Shown here: positions 27,099 through 34,859 of the stretch, in pieces
How positions within the stretch are numbered: position 1 is the first letter of the stretch
Layout of the letters: each line of letters starts with the position of its first letter
From: CAWACP01 sp963832965
GTDB taxonomy: Bacteria > Acidobacteriota > Terriglobia > Bryobacterales > Bryobacteraceae
Direction of reading: 5' to 3'
DNA length: 64,000 nt
Assembly: GCA_963832965.1 (NCBI GenBank)
Contig: CAWHVW010000002.1
Location: 248,001 to 312,000 of the forward strand
The notes under the pieces: model-generated
Told to the model about the DNA's origin: nothing
The model's database searches: none
The model's input: only the letters and a program-made list of their open reading frames with translations
Program-made: the position numbers and the translations under genes

Positions 27099-28340
27099 AT
27101 GCACGTTTTCCGCGGTGCAGAATTCGGATTCGCAGCAGCTCTCCTGGTGTCCGCGTGCCTCACCGGCCCCGGAGCTTCCGCCCAAACCGTGATCCGCGAT
27201 TCCTCGCTGACGCCCCTGAACATCTTTCCCAGTGACATGGCGGTGCTGGAGGCGGGCGAGGTGCGCAAGGACCTGCCCTGCACGGTGACGCCGCAGAAAG
27301 CTCAGCTTGGCTTCGACCTGCGCCTCCACGCCGGTTATGACGTGGTGGTGCCGCTCGACGAGCTGGCCGGCACCGATAACGACCTGACCATCGTATTCCG
27401 CGTGATTCCGGCCGCGCGCAAGAACGAGCCGGTGTACTTCGAACAAAAGGTGCGGGTGCCGTTTATCGCCGAGGACGCTCACGGCAGCGCCGCGCTCTCC
27501 GGAGCGTTCGACGTCGGTGAAGGCGCCTACCACGTGGACTGGCTCATGCGAGACCGCGCCGAGCGCGTCTGCGCCATCAGCTGGGACACCGATGCGGCGT
27601 TGCAGGCGCGCGACCGCGACGTGGCCCTGACCATGCCGCCGAACGATGTGCAGCGGTCCGAAGGCGAGCAGTTTCAGGAGGAGCCGCCGGTCCAGCGAGC
27701 CCGCAACCAGGCGCCCCTGAATGTCCGGGTGCTGCTCAACTTCGCCCCGGAAGACCCGCTTGCTCCCGCGCTGCATGAGGTGGACACCAGCGCGCTGGTC
27801 TCCATTCTGCGCACCATCTCCCGGGACCCGCACTTTGGCCGGTTTTCACTGGTAGCCTTCAACATGCAGGAGCAGCGCGTCATGTACCGGCAGGAGGACG
27901 CCGACAAGATCGATTTCCCGGCTCTGGGGGCGGCTCTGGCCGCGCTGAAGCTGGGAACCGTCAACCTGCAGCAACTCGGCGACAAGCACAGCGACACCGG
28001 TTTCCTGAGCAACCTCATCCGCGTGGAGGTGGGAGATGCCCGGAATCACCCGGATGCCCTCATTTTCGCCGGCCCCAAGGTGATGCTGGACCAGAACGTA
28101 CCCACGGAGACTCTGCGTGACGTCGGTACGGTGGATTTTCCGATGTTCTACATCAATTACAACTCCACTCCGGAGCAGGTGCCGTGGAGAGACGCCATTG
28201 GCCGGGCGGTGCGTTACTTCCACGGGATTGAGTACACGGTCACGCGCCCCCGCGATCTTTGGTACGCTGTCAACGAAATGTGTTCTCAAATCGTAAAATC
28301 AAGGAACGAAAAAGCGACTGCGTCCATCTCTAGTCAATAG
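27099..28340 (+). CDS. Exported protein of unknown function
   Basis: A 413-residue protein with a signal peptide (FGFAAALLVSACLTGPGASA, residues ~9-28) and a beta-rich N-terminal half (LTIVFRVIPAARKNEPVYFE). The C-terminal half has an alpha/beta pattern (LNVRVLLNFAPEDP, SALVSILRTISRDPHFGRF, SLVAFNMQEQRVMY) reminiscent of the von-Willebrand-factor-A-like proteins common in Acidobacteria, but without a clear metal-binding DxSxS motif. No firm family. It precedes the exported methyltransferase gene by 1 bp, so the pair is co-transcribed. Confidence 0.75.
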   Translation: MHVFRGAEFGFAAALLVSACLTGPGASAQTVIRDSSLTPLNIFPSDMAVLEAGEVRKDLPCTVTPQKAQLGFDLRLHAGYDVVVPLDELAGTDNDLTIVFRVIPAARKNEPVYFEQKVRVPFIAEDAHGSAALSGAFDVGEGAYHVDWLMRDRAERVCAISWDTDAALQARDRDVALTMPPNDVQRSEGEQFQEEPPVQRARNQAPLNVRVLLNFAPEDPLAPALHEVDTSALVSILRTISRDPHFGRFSLVAFNMQEQRVMYRQEDADKIDFPALGAALAALKLGTVNLQQLGDKHSDTGFLSNLIRVEVGDARNHPDALIFAGPKVMLDQNVPTETLRDVGTVDFPMFYINYNSTPEQVPWRDAIGRAVRYFHGIEYTVTRPRDLWYAVNEMCSQIVKSRNEKATASISSQ

Positions 28341-28341
28341 C

Positions 28342-28905
28342 ATGAGGGTCTTCTATAGTTTCGTCTCGGCCATAGTACTGCTCGGGGGGAGCGGTGCGGT
28401 TCTTGCCCAGAACTCGCCCTACGCGAATTCCCTGGCGCCCTATATCCCTTCGCCGCAGATCATTGTGGAGCACATGCTGGAGCTGGCCACGGTACAGCCG
28501 GGCGACACGGTTTACGATCTGGGCAGCGGTGATGGCCGGGTTCTGATCACCGCCGTGCAGCAGTTCCACGCGCGGGCGGTGGGGATAGAGCTTTCACCCG
28601 AGATCGCGCGCAGTTCTTCGGAGCGGATTGCCCGGATGGGCCTGCAAAACCATGCGCGGGTGATCCAGGGCGACATTCGGGACGCCGATCTGAGCGGCGC
28701 GGACGTGGTTACCATGTACTTGCTGACCGGCAGCAACGACCTGCTGCGTCCCAAGCTGGAAAAGTCCCTAAAGCCCGGAACGCGGGTGGTCTCTTACAGC
28801 TTCAAGGTTCCCGGCTGGAAGTACAACAAGATCGAAGAGGACGACCCGTTCGGCAACGGCCGCAAGCACGCCATTTATCTGTACGTGATGCCCCCGCGCA
28901 AGTAG
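28342..28905 (+). CDS. Class I SAM-dependent methyltransferase with a signal peptide
   Basis: A 187-residue protein. The S-adenosylmethionine-binding motif I is VYDLGSGDGRVLI (residues ~57-69), followed by AVGIELSPEIARSSSERI (motif II, acidic ribose-binding residue) and ARVIQGDIRDADL. The fold is that of a small Rossmann methyltransferase. Residues 1-22 (FYSFVSAIVLLGGSGAVLAQ) form a convincing signal peptide. That is odd because S-adenosylmethionine is cytoplasmic. It may be membrane-anchored facing the cytoplasm, or have lost methylation as its role. It begins one base after the stop of the upstream exported protein. Confidence 0.82.
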   Translation: MRVFYSFVSAIVLLGGSGAVLAQNSPYANSLAPYIPSPQIIVEHMLELATVQPGDTVYDLGSGDGRVLITAVQQFHARAVGIELSPEIARSSSERIARMGLQNHARVIQGDIRDADLSGADVVTMYLLTGSNDLLRPKLEKSLKPGTRVVSYSFKVPGWKYNKIEEDDPFGNGRKHAIYLYVMPPRK

Positions 28906-28916
28906 ATCATGCGCTC

Positions 28917-28936
28917 GCGGGGCATGGCCCTGCGCC
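28917..28936. repeat. Partial CATGG palindrome
   Basis: GGGGCATGGCCCTGCGCCAC, a half copy of the dispersed CATGG palindrome, lies just after the methyltransferase stop. The left arm is mutated. It lies between two convergent genes. Confidence 0.5.
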
Positions 28937-28950
28937 ACTGCGATAGCCCA

Positions 28951-30366
28951 CTAGTTCTCTACCGGCTTGGCGTCCGGCGCGTCGCTGGTCGCCGTGGCCT
29001 TGTCGTCGGCGCCGGCTTTGCGGACGGTCACGGTGCCGCGATCGGTGGTGATGTGCACTTCGGGCCCGCTGCCAACAACCCCGGCGATGGAGCCGCTGTC
29101 GCCGCCCTCGGTCTCATGCACCTCCAGCGGTGAGCCAAACTCGTTGCGCAGCTCGCCCCGATCCGTGCTGGCCTTGAGGTCGAACTTTGCCTGCGGGGGC
29201 AGGGCCAGGTCGACATCGCCGCTGCGCACCCGCACTTCCATCTTGGGCACGCCGGCTTTGGAAGGACGCAGCTCCACGTCTCCGCGATCCACGTCCAGGT
29301 CGAGACCCTGGGTGAAATCGGTCAACTGGATATCCCGCGCCTGCGCGCTTACGCGAATGGGCCCCACCACGGTGTTGCCGGTAAGGTCGCTTCCCGACAA
29401 ACGGACCTGCCCGGGGATCTTCGCGGCCTCGAACTCAAAGTTGGAGCCGGCGAACTTCACCGCCTGGGCCAGGTTTCGCAGTTCCACCTCGCCGGACCAG
29501 GTGCCGCTGGCGGTCACCGTGCCGTCGATATTATCCAGCTCCACGTCGTCGCCGCGCGAAGCGCGCAGCTCCACTTTCCCTTTCACGCCGACGGCGCGCA
29601 CCACGTCGCTGCGGTCCAGTTGAACCCGCACGTCGCCGCCGATGTCCTGCAAACGCACGCCCGCGTTGTCGCTGGTGATGTCGATGCTGCCGTTGACGCT
29701 GGTAATGTCGAAGTCGCCGTAGAGACCGTGCGCTTCGATGGTGGCGCCTTTGGGGACGGAAATCTCCAGATCTTCGCTTACCCTCAGGCGGCCGTTGGCC
29801 TTATCCTGATTCGTGCGCACGATAATCTGCCCGTTGTTGTTCAGCAGTTCCAGGGGCGTCTCTTTGTTGGCGTCGTCGGCTTCCTTCTGCGACAGCGAGC
29901 GAACGGACTTCCGGCCATCCACCTTCACCGCTACATCGTCGCCGCCGGTGATGCGGGCGTTGCCGCGGAACGCTTCAATCACTACTCGCGGCGTCTTTCC
30001 GGCGGTTGCGGCCGCCGGGTTGAGGCCGTAATCGTAGTTCTCGCCCATGTCGGCGACAATGCCGCGCCAGGGTCCGCCGGACCACCAGCTATGCCGGTGC
30101 GCCGCCCAGGCCGTGGAGCCGATAATGCAGATGAACACGACCAGCACCCACTCGCCTCCGGAGATGCCATTAGAAGAAAGCGGCCGGGCGCCCGCCGCTT
30201 GCACCGCGATCTCCACCAGCCGCAACGCGCCCCAGCCAATCAACAGGAACGGCCACCAGGTGGCCAGCAGGTCCCAGAGGGGGATCTGCGGCAGGAGGCT
30301 GCGGGTGAGAAACAGCGCGCCGATGGCAATCAATATGAGCGGACCAACTACCGAACCTCGCCTCAT
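28951..30366 (-). CDS. Membrane-bound DUF4097-type beta-repeat protein
   Basis: About 471 residues. The N-terminus holds DUF5668-like transmembrane helices (VGPLILIAIGALFLTRSLLP; LLATWWPFLLIGWGALRLVE) and a third segment, EWVLVVFICIIGSTAWAAH. The C-terminal ~300 residues are beta repeats of the DUF4097 adhesin-like family (DLEISVPKGATIEAHGLYGD, FDITSVNGSIDITSDNAGV, VRLSGSDLTGN and further copies). The start at ATG 30366 overlaps the stop of the upstream DUF5668 gene by 4 bp. This last gene of the sigma/anti-sigma operon is typical of envelope-stress-responsive units related to LiaF/PspC loci. Its role is unknown. Confidence 0.85.
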   Translation of the reverse strand: MRRGSVVGPLILIAIGALFLTRSLLPQIPLWDLLATWWPFLLIGWGALRLVEIAVQAAGARPLSSNGISGGEWVLVVFICIIGSTAWAAHRHSWWSGGPWRGIVADMGENYDYGLNPAAATAGKTPRVVIEAFRGNARITGGDDVAVKVDGRKSVRSLSQKEADDANKETPLELLNNNGQIIVRTNQDKANGRLRVSEDLEISVPKGATIEAHGLYGDFDITSVNGSIDITSDNAGVRLQDIGGDVRVQLDRSDVVRAVGVKGKVELRASRGDDVELDNIDGTVTASGTWSGEVELRNLAQAVKFAGSNFEFEAAKIPGQVRLSGSDLTGNTVVGPIRVSAQARDIQLTDFTQGLDLDVDRGDVELRPSKAGVPKMEVRVRSGDVDLALPPQAKFDLKASTDRGELRNEFGSPLEVHETEGGDSGSIAGVVGSGPEVHITTDRGTVTVRKAGADDKATATSDAPDAKPVEN

Positions 30367-30584
30367 GACGCGCCTCCGGCCGGATGCTGCGGGTTCGCCG
30401 GATCTTCCGGCCGCACCGCCCGCTCCAGCAGCTTCAACAGACCAAACACGATGATCAGAACCGGCCACGTGCGCCAGAACGGGAACGGACCGAGGTGATC
30501 CACCGCCAGGAGAATGCCCAGCGTAATCAGCAGCAGCGGCCCGCGAACCGCCTGCATCACGGAGACTCCGCCGTAATAGGTCAT
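30363..30584 (-). CDS. Small DUF5668-like membrane protein
   Basis: A 73-residue protein with two hydrophobic segments (GPLLLITLGILLAVDHLG and TWPVLIIVFGLLKLLERAV), the LiaI/LiaF-like transmembrane pattern of DUF5668. The start ATG at 30584 is preceded by GGAGGAACGGAA, a strong Shine-Dalgarno. Exactly this start context, including ATGACC, is repeated in the tandem repeats immediately upstream. It overlaps the DUF4097 gene by 4 bp. Confidence 0.75.
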   Translation of the reverse strand: MTYYGGVSVMQAVRGPLLLITLGILLAVDHLGPFPFWRTWPVLIIVFGLLKLLERAVRPEDPANPQHPAGGAS

Positions 30585-30832
30585 TTCCGTTCCTCCGACG
30601 GCCGCCCCACCGAGGGCGGGCTCTGCGAAAACGCGGCTGGCGCCGCGTGTCCCGGCACGGAACAACGAGGGGTCATTACCGTTCCTCCCAAGGGCAGGCT
30701 CCGCAAAAACGCGGCTGGCGCCGCGTGTCCCCGCACGGAACGGCGAGGGGTCATTTCCGTTCCTCCCAAGGGCAGGCTCCGCGAAAACGCGGCTGGCGCC
30801 GCGTGTCCTGGCACGGAAGAGCGAGGGGTCAT
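30581..30832 (-). repeat. Tandem repeats (about 78 bp) of the operon's stop/start junction
   Basis: Between the B-box gene and the DUF5668 gene the sequence GGAGGAACGGAAATGACC (minus strand) occurs at 30829, 30751, 30673 and 30581, spaced 78, 78 and 92 bp. Each unit contains a ribosome-binding site, an ATG, and GCGGCTGGCGCCGCG (a hairpin). In translation the units form a reading frame of 26-residue repeats (HAAPAAFSRSLPLGG) running from the ATGA of the B-box gene to the next start. This frame ends in SEERK-stop as the B-box gene does. Confidence 0.85.
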
Positions 30833-31536
30833 TTCCGTTCCTCCGATTCGCTGGCCTTGCCGGCCGGCATCAGCCGCTCATAGAGCAGATAGGCGCCCAG
30901 CGCGATCAACAGCAGCGGCCAGTAGCGCACAATCTGGCTGATGCGCAACAAATCCATGGTGTTCAAGAGGAATAACACCCCGATGGCCATCAACAGCACC
31001 GGGCCGGCGGGAAAGCCGTTCTTGCGGCGCGGCACCAGACCCGAGAACTCATCCACGCTGTGGCCGTAGAGCCGGCGTTTCGCGGTGTGGTACGCCTCAA
31101 AGGCCTGGTAGAGGACCCACGCGGGAATCATGAAAGCGAACAGCGGCGTGAACCCCGGGGCCGCGTCGGAGTTCAGAATGCTGATGATCATTCCGAAAAC
31201 CACCACGTGCACCAGACCCTTCACGTACTGGCTGTTGTAAATGGCGCCCACTCCCGGAATCAGGCCGAGGACGAAGGCCAGCCCTGGCGAGGGCGCTCCT
31301 TCCGGCGGCAGCGGGGGAGGGGCCGGGGCGCTATACGGGGACCACTCCGGCGGCCGGGGAGGCGGCGGTGGCGGCGTATCCGGACCAGCCGGGGCGCCCG
31401 CTACGGCCTCCGCCGGCGCGTGTTCGGCGCAATAGAGCGTTCCCTGGGCCGTATGCTGGCACGCCGGGCAAAGCGGCTTCCCGCACGCGCGACAATATCC
31501 TGTCGCCTCAGTTTCGGTATGGACTGCGCAATTCAT
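30829..31536 (-). CDS. B-box zinc-finger membrane protein
   Basis: A 235-residue protein. The N-terminus is a B-box-like zinc finger (CAVHTETEATGYCRACGKPL, then CPACQ and YCAEH). A proline-rich linker (PPPPPPRPPEWSPYSA) follows, then hydrophobic helices (LAFVLGLIPGVGAIYN; LVHVVVFGMIISIL; FAFMIPAWVLYQAF; GPVLLMAIGVLFLLNTM; YWPLLLIALGAYLLYERL). It is a polytopic inner-membrane protein with a cytoplasmic metal-binding domain and a DUF5668-like end. It sits downstream of the anti-sigma gene with a 4-bp ATGA overlap and is probably part of the same stress response. Confidence 0.82.
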   Translation of the reverse strand: MNCAVHTETEATGYCRACGKPLCPACQHTAQGTLYCAEHAPAEAVAGAPAGPDTPPPPPPRPPEWSPYSAPAPPPLPPEGAPSPGLAFVLGLIPGVGAIYNSQYVKGLVHVVVFGMIISILNSDAAPGFTPLFAFMIPAWVLYQAFEAYHTAKRRLYGHSVDEFSGLVPRRKNGFPAGPVLLMAIGVLFLLNTMDLLRISQIVRYWPLLLIALGAYLLYERLMPAGKASESEERK

Positions 31537-32132
31537 TTTCGTTCACTCTGCCCCGAGCCAACGCTGCCCGAGGCGCCCTTCGTCTGATTTCCCATTGCGT
31601 CCGCTTTTTGCGCCGTCGCGCCGGTATCCTGTTCGGTCCACTCTTTGAGCCGGCCTTGAATCTCGATGACCAGCTTCAGGTTCTCGTAATATTTCACCGT
31701 CCTGTCCCAGGCGCGGTGCGCCCGGTCGTCCACCGCCAGCCAGATTTTGACGGGGTCCAGATCCGACGGCTTCAACTGCCGCGGCTCGATGCCGGCAAAA
31801 CGCGCCAGCATGGAGAAGGAAAGCACCGTCATGGCCATGCCCATGGCATAACGCGGCTGCAGAATCGGCTCGATCCAGCGCCGCCGCCACCAGGGCCGCT
31901 TTCCGGCGGCATTGTTGCCGGGAATGACATGCAGAATCCGCGTTAGCAACTCCGCCGGAGGCTCCACTGCCGCCGCCCGGTCCACCAGGCTGACCGCGCC
32001 GCGCACATCGGCGGCCAGTTCGGCGCAGAGGGGGCAGGCCTCCATGTGCCGCTCCAGATCCTGCCTACGCTGCTGATCGAGCGTGCCGTCGAGATAGTCG
32101 CACAGAAGGATTTCGAAATCGGCGCAGTTCAT
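31533..32132 (-). CDS. Zinc-finger anti-sigma factor
   Basis: A 199-residue protein. It opens MNCADFEILLCDYLDGTLD and then shows the anti-sigma zinc-binding pattern HMEACPLCAELAADV (HxxxCxxC, residues ~29-36). A transmembrane helix follows (GMAMTVLSFSMLARFAG, residues ~97-113), then an extracytoplasmic part. It should hold the ECF sigma factor encoded immediately upstream at the membrane until a signal releases it. It overlaps the sigma gene by 4 bp and the B-box gene by 4 bp. Confidence 0.88.
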   Translation of the reverse strand: MNCADFEILLCDYLDGTLDQQRRQDLERHMEACPLCAELAADVRGAVSLVDRAAAVEPPAELLTRILHVIPGNNAAGKRPWWRRRWIEPILQPRYAMGMAMTVLSFSMLARFAGIEPRQLKPSDLDPVKIWLAVDDRAHRAWDRTVKYYENLKLVIEIQGRLKEWTEQDTGATAQKADAMGNQTKGASGSVGSGQSERK

Positions 32133-32785
32133 ATGCCCACCTTCTGCCGCTTCAACACTCTGGCCAGTTCGGCGCGCCCGCGGTTCAAACGCGATTTCAC
32201 GGTTCCCTCGGGCACGTTCAAAACCTGCGCGATCTCCCGGTACTCCATCTCTTCCAGGTCACGCAGAATCACCGTCTCGCGCAACTCCGGCGATAACCGG
32301 CGCAGCGCTCCCTGCAACACTTCGCTCGCTTCGCGCCCGGCCAGCACGCTATCGGCATGACCCAGCGACACCGTTTTCTCCTCGAGCATGGGGAGCTGCT
32401 CTTCGATGGAATCGGTGGACCGCTCGGATCGCGTGCGGCGGTAGTTATCGATCAGCAGATTTCTGGTGAGGCGGGTCAGCCACACCACGAACGACCCTTC
32501 GCCGGAACGGAAACTGCGGAGGTTGCGGAAAATGCGCAGGAACACTTCCTGGGAGAGATCCTGCGACTCCGCGTCGCGTCCGGTGAAACGGTAGCAGATG
32601 GCATAGACGCGGCGGGTGTGCAGGCGAACCAGGTCTTCCCAGGCGGTCTCGTCCCCGCTCAGGCACCGCTCCACGAGTTGCGCATCGCCGTCCACGCCGT
32701 TACGACCGTTCCCGTTCGTGGCCGCACAGGGGGGAGCCCAGGTCCATTTCGCCTGGGGCGCCGCGAGTTGTGCAACCATCGCCAT
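32129..32785 (-). CDS. ECF-family RNA polymerase sigma factor (RpoE-like)
   Basis: About 218 residues with sigma region 2 (WEDLVRLHTRRVYAICYRFT, then DAESQDLSQEVFLRIFRNL) and region 4 (LSPELRETVILRDLEEMEYR, then IAQVLNVPEGTVKSRLNRGR). It is the first gene of the five-gene operon sigma/anti-sigma/B-box/DUF5668/DUF4097. ATG 32785 is chosen because GAGGAG lies 10 bases upstream; an ATG at 32863 would add a longer, unrelated N-terminus and overlap divergent sequence. It likely activates its own operon. Confidence 0.88.
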   Translation of the reverse strand: MAMVAQLAAPQAKWTWAPPCAATNGNGRNGVDGDAQLVERCLSGDETAWEDLVRLHTRRVYAICYRFTGRDAESQDLSQEVFLRIFRNLRSFRSGEGSFVVWLTRLTRNLLIDNYRRTRSERSTDSIEEQLPMLEEKTVSLGHADSVLAGREASEVLQGALRRLSPELRETVILRDLEEMEYREIAQVLNVPEGTVKSRLNRGRAELARVLKRQKVGI

Positions 32786-33029
32786 TGGGGCTATGCTCCT
32801 CGTTGGCAGCGCAACGGGCCCGGCGGCGGACCGCCGGAGCTCCCGATTTCCGCTTCCACTCATTACAACGAGGAACTATCATAAGAAGTTCGCTGAAAAC
32901 AACTTTACTGTCTTCCAGGACTTACCATTCTATACGCCGCACCCACCCCGCAGAACGGCCAATCGGCGAGCGCCATGCCAAGCCGGGCCAGTGGCATCCG
33001 GCCACCGGTGGCATGTGGGTCCCAGTGGC

Positions 33030-33052
33030 GGCAGGGCATGGCCCTGCCCCAC
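33030..33052. repeat. Dispersed CATGG palindrome
   Basis: The perfect palindrome GGCAGGGCATGGCCCTGCC followed by CCAC, in the divergent gap between the ECF operon and the flippase-like gene. The same sequence occurs at 4651, 47216 and 48918. Confidence 0.8.
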
Positions 33053-33105
33053 GTGGCTACGGGGAGGCGGTCATAGCATCCTCTCGCAGGAATCGCCGGC
33101 TCGGG

Positions 33106-34119
33106 ATGGCGCTCGCCGTGGCCGTGGTCATTGCCGGCGTCGTTTTGTGGCGGTGGCGGGGCAGCCGCTTTCAATGGGATGAATTCGCCAAAGCGTTTCA
33201 CGGGCTGGATGTGTTCTGGCTTACTCTATCGATCATCCTGATCCTCTCGACTTACTATGGCCGGGCCCTGCGCTGGGAGGTGATGTTGCGGCCCATCCAG
33301 CCGCAAGCGAACATTGCCCGGATCCTGTCGGCCACCATCATCGGCTTCACCGCCATCGTTCTGCTGGGGCGCGCCGGCGAACTGGTCCGTCCCTATCTGA
33401 TTGCCCAGAAAGAACGAGTGCCGTTCCCCTCGCAGGTGGCCGCCTGGGTGTTGGAGCGCATCTACGATCTGCTGATGGTGCTGGCGATCTTCGGATTCGC
33501 ACTGGCCAGAGTTCCCTGGGCCACCTTGCCCCTCAAGCCCGGCCTGGCTTTGCTGTTCCGGACGGGCGGCTGGGTGGTGGGTAGCATTGCCGGAATCTGC
33601 ATCGTGCTTCTGGTGGGCTTCGGGCGATATTCACACGTCGCGCGGAGGTGGGTAGCCTGGCTCAGCCGGATGCTTCCGGAACGCTTCCGGCCGCGGGTTG
33701 AACATCTGTTCGGAGCATTCCTCGATGGCATGCAATCCACGTCGAAAACTACATATATAGTTCCGATCGCCCTGTACACCGTTCTCGAATGGGCGCTGAT
33801 TCTGGGGTGCTACTATTGTTTGTTTCGCGCGTATCCGCCGACCTCCGGCTACAGCGTGGCCGAAATCTCCATTTTCCTGGGGGTGGTCGCGTTTGGGAGC
33901 ATCCTGCAGATTCCGGGCATTGGGGGAGGAGTGCAGGTGGCGGCGGTGCTGGCGCTGACCGAAATCTTCGGCATGAGGCTGGAGCCGGCCAGCGGTCTGG
34001 CCATTCTCATCTGGGCGGTCAGCTTTCTTTCGGTGGTTCCCATCGGGCTCGGCCTGGCTCTGCACGAAGGAGTTAACTGGGGCAAATTCAGACATTTGCC
34101 AGCGGATGCACAGCTATGA
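33106..34119 (+). CDS. Lysylphosphatidylglycerol-synthase-type transmembrane protein (UPF0104/flippase-like)
   Basis: About 337 residues with seven to eight transmembrane helices: MALAVAVVIAGVVLW at the start, then WLTLSIILILSTYYGRALRW, ILSATIIGFTAIVLLGRAGE, DLLMVLAIFGFALA and others, with the conserved LGRAGELVRPYL. This is the UPF0104/LPG_synthase_TM fold seen in MprF flippase domains and glycan-export partners. The start is uncertain: ATG 33106 leaves no positively charged head, whereas a good GGGGAGG is placed in front of an ATA codon at 33073. The stop overlaps nrdR by 4 bp. Confidence 0.82.
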   Translation: MALAVAVVIAGVVLWRWRGSRFQWDEFAKAFHGLDVFWLTLSIILILSTYYGRALRWEVMLRPIQPQANIARILSATIIGFTAIVLLGRAGELVRPYLIAQKERVPFPSQVAAWVLERIYDLLMVLAIFGFALARVPWATLPLKPGLALLFRTGGWVVGSIAGICIVLLVGFGRYSHVARRWVAWLSRMLPERFRPRVEHLFGAFLDGMQSTSKTTYIVPIALYTVLEWALILGCYYCLFRAYPPTSGYSVAEISIFLGVVAFGSILQIPGIGGGVQVAAVLALTEIFGMRLEPASGLAILIWAVSFLSVVPIGLGLALHEGVNWGKFRHLPADAQL

Positions 34120-34577
34120 TTTGCCCGTTCTGCGGTTTCCGGGAGGATCGCGTCATCGACTCGCGGGAGAGCCGCGAAGGCGATGTCATCCGGCGGCGGC
34201 GCCAGTGCCTGAGTTGCGAACGGCGCTTCACCACCTATGAGCGCACCGACGAAATCCCTTACATGGTGGTGAAGAAGGATGGCCGGCGGGAGAAATTCGA
34301 CCGGCAGAAAGTCCTGGCCGGGCTACTAAAGGCCTGCGAGAAACGTCCTGTAAGTATGGCCAGACTGGCCGAGCTTGTTGACGAGGTGGAAGCGAAACTC
34401 GTCGACAACGCCGACCGGGAACTGTCTACTACGCAGATAGGAGAGATCCTGATGGGGCGGCTGGCGAATCTGGACAAGATTGCTTATGTGAGATTCGCCT
34501 CGGTCTACCGGGACTTTCAGGATGTTGAGACGTTTTTCAATGAGCTACGAAACCTGGTGCATCAAAAGAAGCCCTGA
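34116..34577 (+). CDS. nrdR: Transcriptional repressor NrdR
   Basis: A 153-residue protein with the NrdR zinc ribbon (ICPFCGFREDRVIDSR and CLSCERRFTTYER), followed by an ATP-cone domain (VVKKDGRREKFDRQKVLAGL, then RLANLDKIAYVRFASVYRDF). It senses ATP/dATP and represses ribonucleotide reductase genes by binding NrdR boxes. The gene overlaps the flippase-like gene by 4 bp and precedes rpoD. No nrd gene lies in this window. Confidence 0.96.
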   Translation: MICPFCGFREDRVIDSRESREGDVIRRRRQCLSCERRFTTYERTDEIPYMVVKKDGRREKFDRQKVLAGLLKACEKRPVSMARLAELVDEVEAKLVDNADRELSTTQIGEILMGRLANLDKIAYVRFASVYRDFQDVETFFNELRNLVHQKKP

Positions 34578-34701
34578 CGCGCATCTAACAAGTGGCCGAG
34601 GGATTATGCGGTTGGCGCTGGACGGGGAGCACCACGAGCGGGTGGAACCAGGGCATTCCCTTGTAACCAAAACACTTCCGAAACATCTTGTAAATAGGCA
34701 C

Positions 34702-34730
34702 TTAACTTCATTGGCCAGCGGTGATATAAT
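34702..34730 (+). promoter_or_regulatory. Probable sigma-70 promoter for rpoD
   Basis: A perfect -10 hexamer TATAAT at 34725-34730 and TTAACT at 34702-34707 as -35 (four of six matches to TTGACA), with a 17-bp spacer. Transcription would start near 34737. That leaves a leader of about 120 bases before the GTG start of rpoD at 34860. Confidence 0.65.
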
Positions 34731-34736
34731 CTACCA

Positions 34737-34829
34737 GACCGGCCGTCGGCGTGAGGGCTCCCAGAACGGCGAGGCAGTGTGCCTCGGAACTATAACATAT
34801 ACAACAACTGCGGACGGCCTGGTGCGGTC
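34737..34829 (+). other. Structured 5' leader of rpoD
   Basis: The leader contains an outer stem of GGCCGTC (34741-34747) with GACGGCC (34813-34819), flanked by GACC (34737-34740) and GGTC (34826-34829), and an inner hairpin GAGGC-AGTGT-GCCTC (34771-34785). The sequence TCCTTTTCCCCC follows. It resembles an attenuator or a structured leader. Whether it regulates rpoD is unknown, and it does not match a riboswitch I recognise. Confidence 0.45.
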
Positions 34830-34859
34830 CTTTTCCCCCGTCAGGTGAGGTGAGTTTTA

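Noticed and set aside
30581..30832. 83-residue repeat protein as a normal gene
   Set aside because: It has coupling signals but consists only of the tandem repeat unit, so it is listed as a repeat, not as a gene.
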